Origin: Clostridium sp. 26_21
GTDB lineage: Bacteria > Bacillota > Clostridia > TANB77 > CAG-508
Direction of reading: 5' to 3'
Assembly (NCBI GenBank): GCA_001915995.1
Contig: MNRO01000020.1
Coordinates: forward strand, 1-64,000
Length of the DNA: 64,000 nucleotides
The notes under the pieces are model-generated. The model saw only the letters and a program-made list of their open reading frames with translations. It was not told the DNA's origin and did no database searches. How positions within the stretch are numbered: the first letter of the stretch is position 1; each line of letters opens with the position of its first letter. The position numbers and the translations under genes are program-made. Below are positions 42,918-51,196 of this stretch, in pieces.

Positions 42918-43829
42918 ATGGAGGTGAGAAAAACGGAAACTAAAAATAACAATAAAATCAAAATCAAGAAATTACCCTTTGCAGTATTAGATAAAGCAGA
43001 GATAGTAAAAGTATTTGAGGGTAATGGCATTGTAGAAGTGGAAAGTATGCAGAAAGCACCATTTTCATTGAGTAATAGGTTTGTTAGGCTATCAGGGACA
43101 GAATATGTAGATAAGCAAACTGGCGAAATTAAGAAATACAATAAAAAAGCTAAAACAAGGGCTCAAAGTCCAAACGAACTAAGGAAAAGCTTTAAAGCAT
43201 TAAGACGCTTGATAAACTATAACTTCTGTGCTGGGAACAACGAGAAACATATAACTTTAACCTATGGCAAATTACAAAAGAACTACAAGCAAGTAAATAG
43301 CGATTTTAGGCAATGGTGGAGAAAAATCAAAAAGCATTTTCCTAGTTTAGAATATATCTGTGTAACAGAATATCAAGCAAGTGGCTCAATACATTTACAC
43401 GTACTTGTTAAAGATATAGACAACGAAGATTTACCACTAGACCAAACACTACTAAATGAAACATGGACAAAGGGGTTTAGTGCTGTAACGGAAATTAAAA
43501 ATGTAAGTAATCTTGGAGCATACCTAACAGCACATTTCATTAACCTAAACCTAAATGAAGATATACAAAATAAAAATGCGAACAAGTTAATACTTAAAGG
43601 TGAAAGAATCAAGTATTATAAAACAAATCAGCGAATATTTTCAACTTCTAGGGGCATTGTTAAAAATAAAGGTCATACAGTAACACAAGAAGAACTAGAA
43701 GAAATAACACGAGGAGCAAAGCTAGTTTATGCTGATAGTAAGATTATAACAAAAATAAATGAAAATGGCAAGGAATATATCGTAAACAAGATTACATATA
43801 GCCAGTTTAATAAAAATTTAAAGGAGTAA
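42918..43829 (+). CDS. HUH-type replication/relaxase protein (rolling-circle Rep)
   Basis: Such proteins nick one strand at an origin via a tyrosine and start rolling-circle replication or transfer. The 303-aa product has ITLTYG (112-117), the metal motif HLH in EYQASGSIHLHVLVKD (H159, H161) and a candidate catalytic tyrosine in LGAYLTAHF (Y202), which is the order of HUH Rep proteins. The start is odd: the only good Shine-Dalgarno (GGAGGTG, 42920-42926) lies after the ATG. Initiation at a non-standard codon near 42933 or a leader-poor start is possible. Confidence 0.75.
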   Translation: MEVRKTETKNNNKIKIKKLPFAVLDKAEIVKVFEGNGIVEVESMQKAPFSLSNRFVRLSGTEYVDKQTGEIKKYNKKAKTRAQSPNELRKSFKALRRLINYNFCAGNNEKHITLTYGKLQKNYKQVNSDFRQWWRKIKKHFPSLEYICVTEYQASGSIHLHVLVKDIDNEDLPLDQTLLNETWTKGFSAVTEIKNVSNLGAYLTAHFINLNLNEDIQNKNANKLILKGERIKYYKTNQRIFSTSRGIVKNKGHTVTQEELEEITRGAKLVYADSKIITKINENGKEYIVNKITYSQFNKNLKE

Positions 43830-43835
43830 TGAAAT

Positions 43836-44219
43836 ATGATATTTGATCCAAGTAATGAAAGAATAATCAAAGAAGTAGATAGTTTTAGAACGAAACTTAA
43901 AGAAAAAGCAAAAAAATATAATGTTGGTCTAGATATAGGCTGGGAACTTGACAATATATGCAACAGAAAATCATCAATACTAGGGATGTTATATTTCACA
44001 CAGTCTATAGAAGGTGAAATAGAGTGGGAATACACTTTGTCAAGTTTTTCCAAAGAAGAACAGAAAGAAATTATGAAAATAATAAGGAAATTAAGTCATA
44101 AATTGAAGAAAATTGATTCTTCGTTAGAAAGTTCATTTGAACAAATTATATCAACAAAAAAATGGATAGAAGATATGAAAGAAGTTGTAATTCAAGATGA
44201 CGAAGAAGATGAAGAATAA
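43836..44219 (+). CDS. Small acidic element protein, paralog 1
   Basis: I do not recognise this family. The 127-aa product ends in a run of Asp/Glu. Its C-terminal helix (KLSHKLKKIDSSLESSFEQII) matches that of the next gene, so the two are diverged tandem duplicates. AAGGAG precedes the ATG, 6 bp after rep, so it is co-transcribed with rep. Confidence 0.7.
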   Translation: MIFDPSNERIIKEVDSFRTKLKEKAKKYNVGLDIGWELDNICNRKSSILGMLYFTQSIEGEIEWEYTLSSFSKEEQKEIMKIIRKLSHKLKKIDSSLESSFEQIISTKKWIEDMKEVVIQDDEEDEE

Positions 44220-44241
44220 GTATATAAAGGAGATATAAAAT

Positions 44242-44583
44242 ATGAGATTTATGTTGTCAGAAGATGATGAAGAAATGAGAGAATACATTTTAGATACATT
44301 TCAAAAAGGACTACAAGAAATAAGAAAAAAGCGTGGAATAAAAGAAGATACATTAGAAGAAGAAAAATATATGGTAAATAGAAAAGGTGTTATATGGTCA
44401 ATGAAACTTCAAGTTGATGACTTACTATATGACCTTGAAGATGAAAAAAGTGATTTTTGTTTTTCAGAACAAGAACATAACGACATTAAAGAATTACTTG
44501 AAAAATTATCTAGTAGACTTGAAGAAATCGACAATACATTAGAAAATATTTTCGAGCAAATCATATTACAGAAATATACATAG
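44242..44583 (+). CDS. Small acidic element protein, paralog 2
   Basis: This 113-aa product shares KLSSRLEEIDNTLENIFEQII with the preceding gene and a similar overall helical layout. AAAGGAG stands 8 nt upstream. Function unknown; co-transcription with rep suggests a replication or mobilisation accessory. Confidence 0.7.
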   Translation: MRFMLSEDDEEMREYILDTFQKGLQEIRKKRGIKEDTLEEEKYMVNRKGVIWSMKLQVDDLLYDLEDEKSDFCFSEQEHNDIKELLEKLSSRLEEIDNTLENIFEQIILQKYT

Positions 44584-44620
44584 AATTATGTCATAGTAAA
44601 CAGATAAATAACTAAAAGTT

Positions 44621-44668
44621 TTAATGTACCCTATGTATATAGTTACTTGATTATATTAGGGTACATTA
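44621..44668. promoter_or_regulatory. 12-bp inverted repeat with a 23-nt spacer
   Basis: TAATGTACCCTA (44622-44633) and TAGGGTACATTA (44657-44668) are perfect inverse copies in an intergenic gap of the element. This may be a protein-binding site or a long-looped hairpin. Confidence 0.5.
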
Positions 44669-44749
44669 GAACAAATCAACTAAACTTAACTTAATACATA
44701 CAAACAACAGAACATTAACAAAATTATTATATAAATCGGAGGTGCTATT

Positions 44750-44908
44750 ATGCAAAGTGAACAACAAGAAAATTATCAAGAACTAGACTCTTATTGTGCA
44801 ACTACTGATGAACTTGTTATGACAGAAGAAATAGAAAACCTACTAAATGAGTGGTTAAATGAATTTGAAATACAACAACAAGAAGATACAACAAGCAAGT
44901 TTCCTTAA
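44750..44908 (+). CDS. Small acidic element protein (52 aa)
   Basis: A short ORF from ATG 44750 to TAA 44908, with an excellent GGAGGTG 7 nt upstream. The product (starting MQSEQQENYQELDSY) is acidic and Gln/Glu-rich, with a central amphipathic helix EEIENLLNEWLNEFEI. No family recognised; the strong ribosome-binding site is the main support. Confidence 0.6.
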   Translation: MQSEQQENYQELDSYCATTDELVMTEEIENLLNEWLNEFEIQQQEDTTSKFP

Positions 44909-45030
44909 TGTTATTAGAGAACATTGGTAGTTAAAGTAAAAATGCTTGGACTATGTATTATTACTTAAATTTATATAGTTCAAGCTAAATATTAAACAAA
45001 ATTTCAAGAATAAGAAGGGAATTGGTTGTT

Positions 45031-45294
45031 ATGAACGAATTAATTATTGAAAACCTTTTACTTGATGACAAACAAGTTGAAATGTTAGCCTTTGCTATAT
45101 CAAGTCAAGATATTAAGAAATACATTAAAGAAAACAAAAACGAATATATACATTGGTTAATTCAAGAATTTGTTACACAAGCTTATGAAAAATATGGGGA
45201 AAATATAACTGAAAAGCTAAAAGAAAAAATCTCTATATTAAACAAAATGCTAAATATACAGATAGATATAAGTTCAATGTTAAAAACAAAATAA
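45031..45294 (+). CDS. Unknown 87-aa element protein
   Basis: I do not recognise this family. It is a small helical soluble protein (MNELIIENLLLDDKQVEML...). The start is ATG 45031, 10 nt after AAGGGA; TTG 45022 is also in frame but too close. It precedes the recombinase by 27 bp and is likely in the same transcript. Confidence 0.65.
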   Translation: MNELIIENLLLDDKQVEMLAFAISSQDIKKYIKENKNEYIHWLIQEFVTQAYEKYGENITEKLKEKISILNKMLNIQIDISSMLKTK

Positions 45295-45321
45295 TTTTAT
45301 ATGAAAAGGAGTTAATGAAAA

Positions 45322-46834
45322 ATGGAAAATTGTGTAATATATGCTAGGTACAGCTCTCATAAACAAAATGACACGAGTATAGAGGCACAACTAGCAGAGT
45401 GTAAAGCATTTGCAGAAAGAAATGGTTACAATGTTGTTGGAGAGTATATTGACAAAGCTATCTCTGGAAAATCTGATGAAAGACCAGAATTTTTGAGAAT
45501 GATAGAAGATAGTTCAAAAGGGAGATTTAGCAAAATTGCAGTATATCAGCTAGATAGACTAGCCCGCAATCGATATGATAGTGCGATTTATAAAGCTAAA
45601 CTAAAAAAGAATGGTGTTAAAGTTCTTTCTGCAAAAGAAAATATTTCTGATGACGCTTCTCGGAATTTTAGTAGAAAGTGTGCTTGAGGGAATGGCAGAG
45701 TATTATTCTGTTGAATTATCACAGAAAGTAAATAGAAATATGCTACTTAATGCAGAAAAAGGACAATTTAATGGTGGTACACCTCCATTGGGTTACAAAC
45801 TAGAAATACAAGACTTTGGAACATATAAGAAAAAGAAACTTATTATTGATGAAAAGACTGCACCTATTGTTAAAAAGATATTCGAAATGAGAGCAAATGA
45901 TATTCCCGTTGTAGAAATTGTAGATTTTCTTAATAAGAACGGTTATAAGACTGGAAGAAATACCGAGTTTAACAAAAATTCACTACAAAACCTATTTAGA
46001 AATAAGAAATACATAGGAACAAACACTTATGGGGAAAAAGAATTTCCAAATGTAATACCAGCTATAATTGATGAAGATACCTTTAACAAAGTTCAAGAGG
46101 TTAGAGAAAAATACAAACATGCTCCGGGAATTAGAAAAGCAAAAGACAGATACATACTAACTGGAAAAATGTTCTGTGGAAATTGCAAAAGCCCAATGAT
46201 AGGTATCTCTGGAAATTCCAAATCAGCAAAACTTCATCGTTATTATACTTGTAACAAGAAAAATGATAAAGAGTGTACTAAAAAGTATATCGCAAAAGAA
46301 GATATTGAAAACCTTGTTGTCAGAAAATGCAAAGCACTTTTAACAGACAAGAATATTGATAAGATAGCTAAAAAGATATATGAAACTTGTCAGAGAGAAA
46401 ACAACTCAAATGTTGTTGTTAAAAACCTAGAACGAAGAAAAAAAGAACTAAACAAAAATATTGACAATTTGATGTCTGCACTAGAACAAGGTCAACACGT
46501 GGAAATGATTAGCAATAGAATTACACAAAATGAAAACGAACTTGAAGAAACACAAAGCCAATTACTAATTGAAATGGCAAAAGTATTTCAACTTAAAGAA
46601 AATGAAATAAAATTTTTCTTGACAAGATTACAAACTGGTGATATATTAGACCATAGTTACAGAAAAGTTTTAGTTGATATGTTTATTAACTCAATATATG
46701 TTTATGATGACAAGATAATTATAATCTGTAATGTAGGCAATCAGCCATTAACAATGTCAGTTAATCTATTAGAAGATATAGAGGAAAATTTAGGAGCTAG
46801 ACCGTTTGTAGAACGGTTTAGTTCACCATATTAA
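45322..46834 (+). pseudogene. Large serine recombinase (integrase), frameshifted
   Basis: The gene would encode about 504 aa: resolvase domain with catalytic S11 in IYARYSSHKQ and LDRLARNRYD, recombinase domain (GGTPPLGYKL, YIGTNTYG), zinc ribbon (CGNCKSPM...C) and a coiled-coil C-terminus. One extra base near 45661 (TCT C GGA) shifts the frame: the first frame ends at 45687 and the second covers the rest. Removing that base restores the conserved SGILVESVLEGMAEYYS. Either the enzyme is dead, the base is a sequencing error, or the cell population is mixed. Confidence 0.85.
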
Positions 46835-46840
46835 TTGGTT

Positions 46841-46884
46841 AAAAATACTTAATTTATATTTAATATAAATTAAGTATTTTTTTT
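46841..46884. terminator. Long bidirectional terminator at the right edge of the element
   Basis: A 19-bp AT-rich perfect stem (AAAAATACTTAATTTATAT with its inverse copy ending at 46881) closes both the recombinase and the minus-strand GIY-YIG gene. Confidence 0.85.
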
Positions 46885-47200
46885 ATAAAGTTTTAATAGA
46901 AAATTTTCTATATTTTCTACAATCAATTTTTCCACTAAAAAAACTTGAAAGTTTTTCACCATTTATTAAACATTCTTTTTGTTTTTTAGAAAGTTGTTTT
47001 ATTTGATATTCTAGTTTACAAGCTGAAGATTTATTTTTAGTTTTCCAAGCAATTTCAAGGCCAATAACATTATGAGATTTTGTATATTTTGCAGCATTTT
47101 TTCCTTTTGAAATATGCTGAGATAAACGATTAGAAAGATTATTAGTCATCCCTGTATAAATAGAGTTATCAGAACATCTTAACATATATGTATAATACAA
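46883..47200 (-). CDS. GIY-YIG nuclease domain protein (YhbQ/UPF0213-like)
   Basis: This small nuclease-fold protein of about 105 aa has YYTYMLRCSDNSIYTGMTNNLSNRL (in two pieces, GIY and YIG equivalents TYM and YTG), then a basic helix and HNVIGLEIAWKTKNKSSAC. Bacterial stand-alone members have no firmly known role. TTG 47200 is chosen because AGGTGA lies just before it; GTG 47209 is itself part of that site. It lies just outside the element and upstream of it is an 11-bp-phased box array. Confidence 0.8.
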   Translation of the reverse strand: MYYTYMLRCSDNSIYTGMTNNLSNRLSQHISKGKNAAKYTKSHNVIGLEIAWKTKNKSSACKLEYQIKQLSKKQKECLINGEKLSSFFSGKIDCRKYRKFSIKTL

Positions 47201-47270
47201 ATTAATCACCTACATTTTTGAGATTTGTAATATTTATAAAATTAATTTTAACATAAAAAATTTAATAAAA

Positions 47271-47321
47271 TATTACAAAAATATTACAAATACATTACAG
47301 ATATATTATAAATATATTACA
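47271..47321. promoter_or_regulatory. Five 7-bp boxes phased at 11 bp, abutting the sipW promoter
   Basis: TATTACA, TATTACA, CATTACA, TATTATA and TATTACA begin at 47271, 47282, 47293, 47304 and 47315, exactly 11 bp apart. The array ends 13 bp before the predicted -35 of sipW. It is the same box and step as at 4881-4924. This is typical of OmpR/PhoB-family response-regulator sites. Confidence 0.65.
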
Positions 47322-47334
47322 TTCTTTTTAAATA

Positions 47335-47363
47335 TATACAAGTAAGTCGATTTATGTTATATT
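47335..47363 (+). promoter_or_regulatory. Predicted sipW promoter with a weak -35
   Basis: TATACA (47335-47340), 17-bp spacer, TATATT (47358-47363). Confidence 0.45.
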
Positions 47364-47401
47364 ATAAAAGAGATATTAACGAAATAAGGAAGGAATTTGA
47401 C

Positions 47402-48007
47402 ATGCAAAAATTAAAGAAAATATTAAGTGTAATAGCTTTGCTTATCTTAATTCCAATATTATTTATTAGTGGTGTTATTTTAGTAAATTCATATATATAT
47501 CCTGATGAGGTTCCATCATTTTTTGGTTGGAAACCATTTATAGTTTTATCTGGTTCAATGGAAACGCAAATATCTTCTGGAGATATTGTAATAGTAAAAG
47601 AAGTTGATAAAAACACATTAAAAAAAGGAGATATAATTGCTTTTAAAAGTAATGATATAGTAATAACACATCGTATAGACGAAATTGTTATAGAAGACAA
47701 TAAAGTTAAATATATAACAAAAGGTGATAATAATAACACTAGAGATGAAGGAATAGTATTACCAGAACAAATTGAAGGAGTATTCAAATGTAATATACCA
47801 AAATTGGGAAATTTTGCAATATTTATTCAAACTCCAATTGGTATATTGGTATGTTTATCAATACCAATTATTTTATTAATAATAATTGGATGGAGTGATT
47901 CAAGAAAAAATACAGAAGAAATTAATCAAAAATTAAATAAACAGAAAGAAATGGAAAAAGAAATAGAAATATTAAAACGACAAAATGAGGAACTCAAGAA
48001 AAAATAG
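47402..48007 (+). CDS. sipW: SipW-like signal peptidase I (archaeal/ER type)
   Basis: This membrane peptidase in Bacillus processes TasA-type fibre proteins. The 201-aa protein has an N-terminal membrane segment (about 8-28), the catalytic serine in VLSGSMETQI, a histidine (ITHRID) in place of the lysine of ordinary signal peptidases, GDNNNTRDEG, a second membrane segment (about 143-165) and a coiled-coil tail. The start is ATG 47402 after AAGGAAGGAA. The next gene encodes its likely substrate. Confidence 0.88.
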   Translation: MQKLKKILSVIALLILIPILFISGVILVNSYIYPDEVPSFFGWKPFIVLSGSMETQISSGDIVIVKEVDKNTLKKGDIIAFKSNDIVITHRIDEIVIEDNKVKYITKGDNNNTRDEGIVLPEQIEGVFKCNIPKLGNFAIFIQTPIGILVCLSIPIILLIIIGWSDSRKNTEEINQKLNKQKEMEKEIEILKRQNEELKKK

Positions 48008-48089
48008 TTATTAATATTATAATAATATTTTATAACACTTAAGTTTTAAGTAAAGTGTTAATCAAAAAATAAAGAAAGGGGGGAAAAAT

Positions 48090-48698
48090 ATGAAAAAAGA
48101 TAATAGATTAGCAAAATTAGGTGTTTTCACATTACTAATAACTTTAATTGCTTTAATTTTAGTTGCCAATACATATGCAAAATACACAACTGCAAAAGAT
48201 TTTGAAAGTAGTGCTACAGTAGCTAAATGGTCTATTAAATTAAATGGTAAAGATATAACTCAAAATGAAGAAGTTGCATTTGATTTATTTAAAACAATAA
48301 AAGATACTGATAACAGTATAGAAACAGACGTTACATCTGGCAAAATTGCACCAGGGACACAAGGAAGTTTTGATATAAAAGTAAGAAATGATTCTGAAGT
48401 AACAGCTGAATATGAAATATCATTTACAACTGAAAATAATAATGCAATTCCAGTAGAATTCTCTACAGATGGAACAAATTGGAAAAATGATATTTCAGAA
48501 ATTACTTTATCAGAAAAATTAGCAAGTAATACGGAAGCTGATCAAACTACTACAATTTATTGGAGATGGGCTTTTGTAAGAGGAACAGAAACTGCAGATC
48601 AACTTAAGAATAATTCAGATGATACAAAGTTAGCTACAGCTGCAACTACTCCAAAATTAAAAGTAACAGCTCATTTATCTGCAGAACAAGCTGATTAA
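48090..48698 (+). CDS. TasA/camelysin-like secreted protein
   Basis: This 202-aa protein has a signal peptide (hydrophobic core about residues 10-27) ending near VANTYAKYTTA, the AKY pattern seen at SipW cleavage sites of TasA/CalY proteins. A beta-rich domain follows with IAPGTQGSFDIKVRNDSEV and AEYEISFTTEN, as in camelysin-type surface proteins. It directly follows sipW, with a strong AAGGGGGG upstream. It is probably a matrix or fibre subunit; assembly is inferred from family and context. Confidence 0.8.
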   Translation: MKKDNRLAKLGVFTLLITLIALILVANTYAKYTTAKDFESSATVAKWSIKLNGKDITQNEEVAFDLFKTIKDTDNSIETDVTSGKIAPGTQGSFDIKVRNDSEVTAEYEISFTTENNNAIPVEFSTDGTNWKNDISEITLSEKLASNTEADQTTTIYWRWAFVRGTETADQLKNNSDDTKLATAATTPKLKVTAHLSAEQAD

Positions 48699-48741
48699 TA
48701 AAAAAGTTAAATGTTAATAGTTTAGCTTTAAAACATAGAAG

Positions 48742-48773
48742 AAAGCCCTATTAATTATAATAGAGCTTTTTTA
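48742..48773 (+). terminator. Terminator after the TasA-like gene
   Basis: AAAGCCCTATTA pairs with AATAGAGCTTT (one mismatch), then Ts. Confidence 0.75.
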
Positions 48774-48849
48774 AATAATATACTGACAAAAGTTGACAAA
48801 ATTTTTGTGAATATATTATATATGAAAGCAGGAAGGAAATAGAAGAATT

Positions 48850-49467
48850 ATGGAAGAAGATATAGAAAAGAAATATGAAAAAGAAAAAAAGAAAAACACA
48901 AAAAATAAAGTAATAATAGTATTATTAATAATTATTATTATTTTATTACTGTTATTTTTTTGGATTGGATATAAAATGGGAAAGATAGGTTTTGGATATA
49001 AGCAAGCATCAGCAGAACCAAGCCAAGATTTATCAGATACAATTTTGATAAAAGAAAATGATATGAAAGAAGTTACAGATAATAAACTAAATATATTTAA
49101 AAATGAAAAATTTAACGGAAAAAGTATGATAGCACCAAAATCTTATGGAAAGTATCAATTTTATGTTGCAAATATTTCAAAAAAAGATGTTAAATATAGT
49201 ATGAAATTTAGTGATGACATGAAAAAAATTGTTAATATGAAATATAAATTAAAGATTGATAATGTTTATATAAGAGGAAATTCAGAAAATTATATAACAA
49301 TAGACAATCTTGATGTTGATGAAATAATTGTTTTAAAAGATTCAACAAATATTTTTACATTAGAATGGTATTGGGAAGATAATGATAGTTTAGATACAAT
49401 TGTAGGAAGTGAAAAAGATACACAGTATTATAAATTAAATTTGCAATTACAGCCAGTAGAATTATAA
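48850..49467 (+). CDS. Membrane-anchored accessory protein of the SipW/TasA-like cluster
   Basis: This 205-aa protein has a lysine-rich cytoplasmic start, one membrane segment (about 21-45) and an external beta-type domain with YGKYQFYVANISKKDVKYSM and LEWYWEDNDSLDTIVG. The latter resembles segments of TasA/CalY-type proteins. It may anchor or initiate fibres, by analogy with TapA; that is inference. AGGAAGG lies 13 nt before the ATG, slightly far. Confidence 0.65.
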   Translation: MEEDIEKKYEKEKKKNTKNKVIIVLLIIIIILLLLFFWIGYKMGKIGFGYKQASAEPSQDLSDTILIKENDMKEVTDNKLNIFKNEKFNGKSMIAPKSYGKYQFYVANISKKDVKYSMKFSDDMKKIVNMKYKLKIDNVYIRGNSENYITIDNLDVDEIIVLKDSTNIFTLEWYWEDNDSLDTIVGSEKDTQYYKLNLQLQPVEL

Positions 49468-49490
49468 AAAATAGCTGATAAAATTAATTG

Positions 49491-49519
49491 AAAAAAGCTC
49501 TAATGTTTAGAGCTTTTTT
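49491..49519. terminator. Bidirectional terminator
   Basis: AAAAAAGCTCTAA (49491-49503) pairs perfectly with TTAGAGCTTTTTT (49507-49519); the stop of the minus-strand gene lies inside the stem. Confidence 0.88.
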
Positions 49520-50331
49520 TGTGATAATATAGGTGGAACTTCAAAAATTATATTAAAACATTTAAATTTTTCGGTTTCATTATTTTCCAAACAATCTAAA
49601 TAAATGTCTAATTCATCTAAGTTTTTACATGCTGTTATAATTGCTGGATGTAAATTATAATTAAACATTAATTCAGTTGCTAAATTTATAGAAAATATAA
49701 CTGATTTTTTTTCTTTATAATGAGCTAATTTAAAAGTCTCTCTAAATCTTGCAATAAATGCAGGTTTAAATGAATCAATAGGAAGTGTATAAAATTCGTC
49801 AATAATTTGTTCATATGATTTATTTTTATTCTTTAAATCATTTATAGAATAAGGTAATATTATATTTCCAGTTGTTTCGGAAATAATTAAAGTGTTTTTT
49901 CTAGTTTTTATGAAATCTGGAATATCACTTTTGGCGTTTTCAGGATTATTTAATGAAATTGAAGTATTATTAATGTTTGAAATTTTTGACTGTATTGATA
50001 AATCAAAAAAATTAATTGAATCATATATATAATCTTCAATTATTATTGTATTATTATTTATTTTTATTATATTTGTTTCATAAATAGTCAATAAATTTTC
50101 AGATGAATTATTATAGCAACTAATTATATCATTTATTAAATTCATATTTTCGTTACAGGCTTTTAAAGAATTTTTTGATTTATTTAAAAGATCTAATAAA
50201 GTATTTGAATGATAAGAGCTAGTAATATCTAGTGAATCTATCATTTTTTTTATAGTACAAAAAAGAATTTTCATAAGATTTTGTTGAATATGTATTATCG
50301 AATTTAATTCATCTCTACTAAAATTTGTCAT
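49507..50331 (-). CDS. Unknown 274-aa soluble protein
   Basis: I do not recognise this family. The N-terminal half is a helical bundle rich in Asn/Ser/Ile; the C-terminal half looks like a compact domain (YSINDLKNKNKSYEQIIDEF, then ELMFNYNLHPAIITACKNLD). It has no membrane segment. The start is ATG 50331 after GGGTGA; a GTG three codons earlier is part of that site. It is a single gene between the TasA-like cluster and lepB. Confidence 0.7.
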   Translation of the reverse strand: MTNFSRDELNSIIHIQQNLMKILFCTIKKMIDSLDITSSYHSNTLLDLLNKSKNSLKACNENMNLINDIISCYNNSSENLLTIYETNIIKINNNTIIIEDYIYDSINFFDLSIQSKISNINNTSISLNNPENAKSDIPDFIKTRKNTLIISETTGNIILPYSINDLKNKNKSYEQIIDEFYTLPIDSFKPAFIARFRETFKLAHYKEKKSVIFSINLATELMFNYNLHPAIITACKNLDELDIYLDCLENNETEKFKCFNIIFEVPPILSQKKL

Positions 50332-50448
50332 TTGTATCACCCAAAAGTATTATATAGTAAATTATATTTTTTTACAATATAATTATTAAATTTTATAGAT
50401 AGAATAAAATTTTTTTGCTAAATATTTTTATAATAAAAATATTTAATC

Positions 50449-50477
50449 TTGAAAAAAAAGTTAATATAATGTATAAT
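50449..50477 (+). promoter_or_regulatory. lepB promoter
   Basis: TTGAAA (50449-50454), 17-bp spacer, consensus TATAAT (50472-50477). Confidence 0.75.
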
Positions 50478-50541
50478 ATACAAGTATAAAAATTGTAATA
50501 TCATAAGATAAATGGTTAATAAGGAAGGAAATGAGAGATAA

Positions 50542-51195
50542 ATGAATAAATCAATGATAAAAGAAACAATAGAATGGATATTATGTTTTGTAATAGCAAT
50601 AGTATTAGCATTAATAGTAAGATATTATATAGGAACACCAACAGAAGTAAGAATGTCATCAATGTTTCCAACATTACATGAAGGTGAAAGATTGTGGTTA
50701 AGCAGATTAGGAAGAACAACTAAAAAACTTCCAAATAGAGGAGATATAATAACATTTGAAGCACCAAGTAAATCATGGATATCAAAAGACGAAATTGACT
50801 TAAAGAACCCAGTTGCAGTATATGATAATGAACCACAAGGTTTATGGAATAAATTTACATATTATGTATTAGAAACATCTAAAACAAGTTATATAAAAAG
50901 GGTGATAGGGTTACCAGGAGATTATGTGGAAATAAAAGATGGAGCAGTATATATTAATGGAGAAAAGCTACAAGAAGATTATTTACAATCAGGGGTAGTT
51001 ACAGATATGCATCAAGATGCAAAACATGAAGGAAATTTTACAGGATTTACAGTACCAGAAAACTATGTATTTTGTTTAGGAGACAATAGAACAGGAAGCA
51101 GAGATTGCAGATCTTTTGGATGTATACCATTAGAAAAAATAGAAGGAAAAGTATTATTTAGATTTTGGCCATTAAACAAATTTGGAGGAGTATAA
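50542..51195 (+). CDS. lepB: Signal peptidase I (bacterial type)
   Basis: This enzyme cleaves signal peptides of Sec-exported proteins at the outer face of the membrane. The 217-aa protein has one N-terminal membrane segment (about 10-30), the catalytic serine in RMSSMFPTL, the catalytic lysine in YIKRVIGLPGD and the GDNRTGSRDCRSFG signature. Ordinary Ser-Lys chemistry distinguishes it from the SipW-type enzyme 3 kb upstream. AAGGAAG lies upstream. holB begins 2 bp after its stop. Confidence 0.95.
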   Translation: MNKSMIKETIEWILCFVIAIVLALIVRYYIGTPTEVRMSSMFPTLHEGERLWLSRLGRTTKKLPNRGDIITFEAPSKSWISKDEIDLKNPVAVYDNEPQGLWNKFTYYVLETSKTSYIKRVIGLPGDYVEIKDGAVYINGEKLQEDYLQSGVVTDMHQDAKHEGNFTGFTVPENYVFCLGDNRTGSRDCRSFGCIPLEKIEGKVLFRFWPLNKFGGV

Positions 51196-51196
51196 A

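Larger units (their letters stand above)
38335..46880. mobile_element. Integrated mobile element with HUH Rep and a decayed serine recombinase (~8.5 kb)
   Basis: The segment between the tRNA-Arg and the terminator at 46841-46884 carries element-type genes: XRE regulator, rolling-circle-type HUH Rep, large serine recombinase at the right end, and many small unknowns. Codon use is less extreme in A/T than the host's. Long near-identical direct repeats occur only here. The recombinase is frameshifted and one small gene has an in-frame TGA, so the element looks degenerate. Left and right att sites could not be identified; the outer limits are approximate. Confidence 0.7.

Noticed and set aside
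38326..46833. GGCTCACCA at the tRNA end and AGTTCACCA at the recombinase end as attL/attR
   Set aside because: The match is 7-8 bp with mismatches, inside a coding region on the right, and is not above chance.
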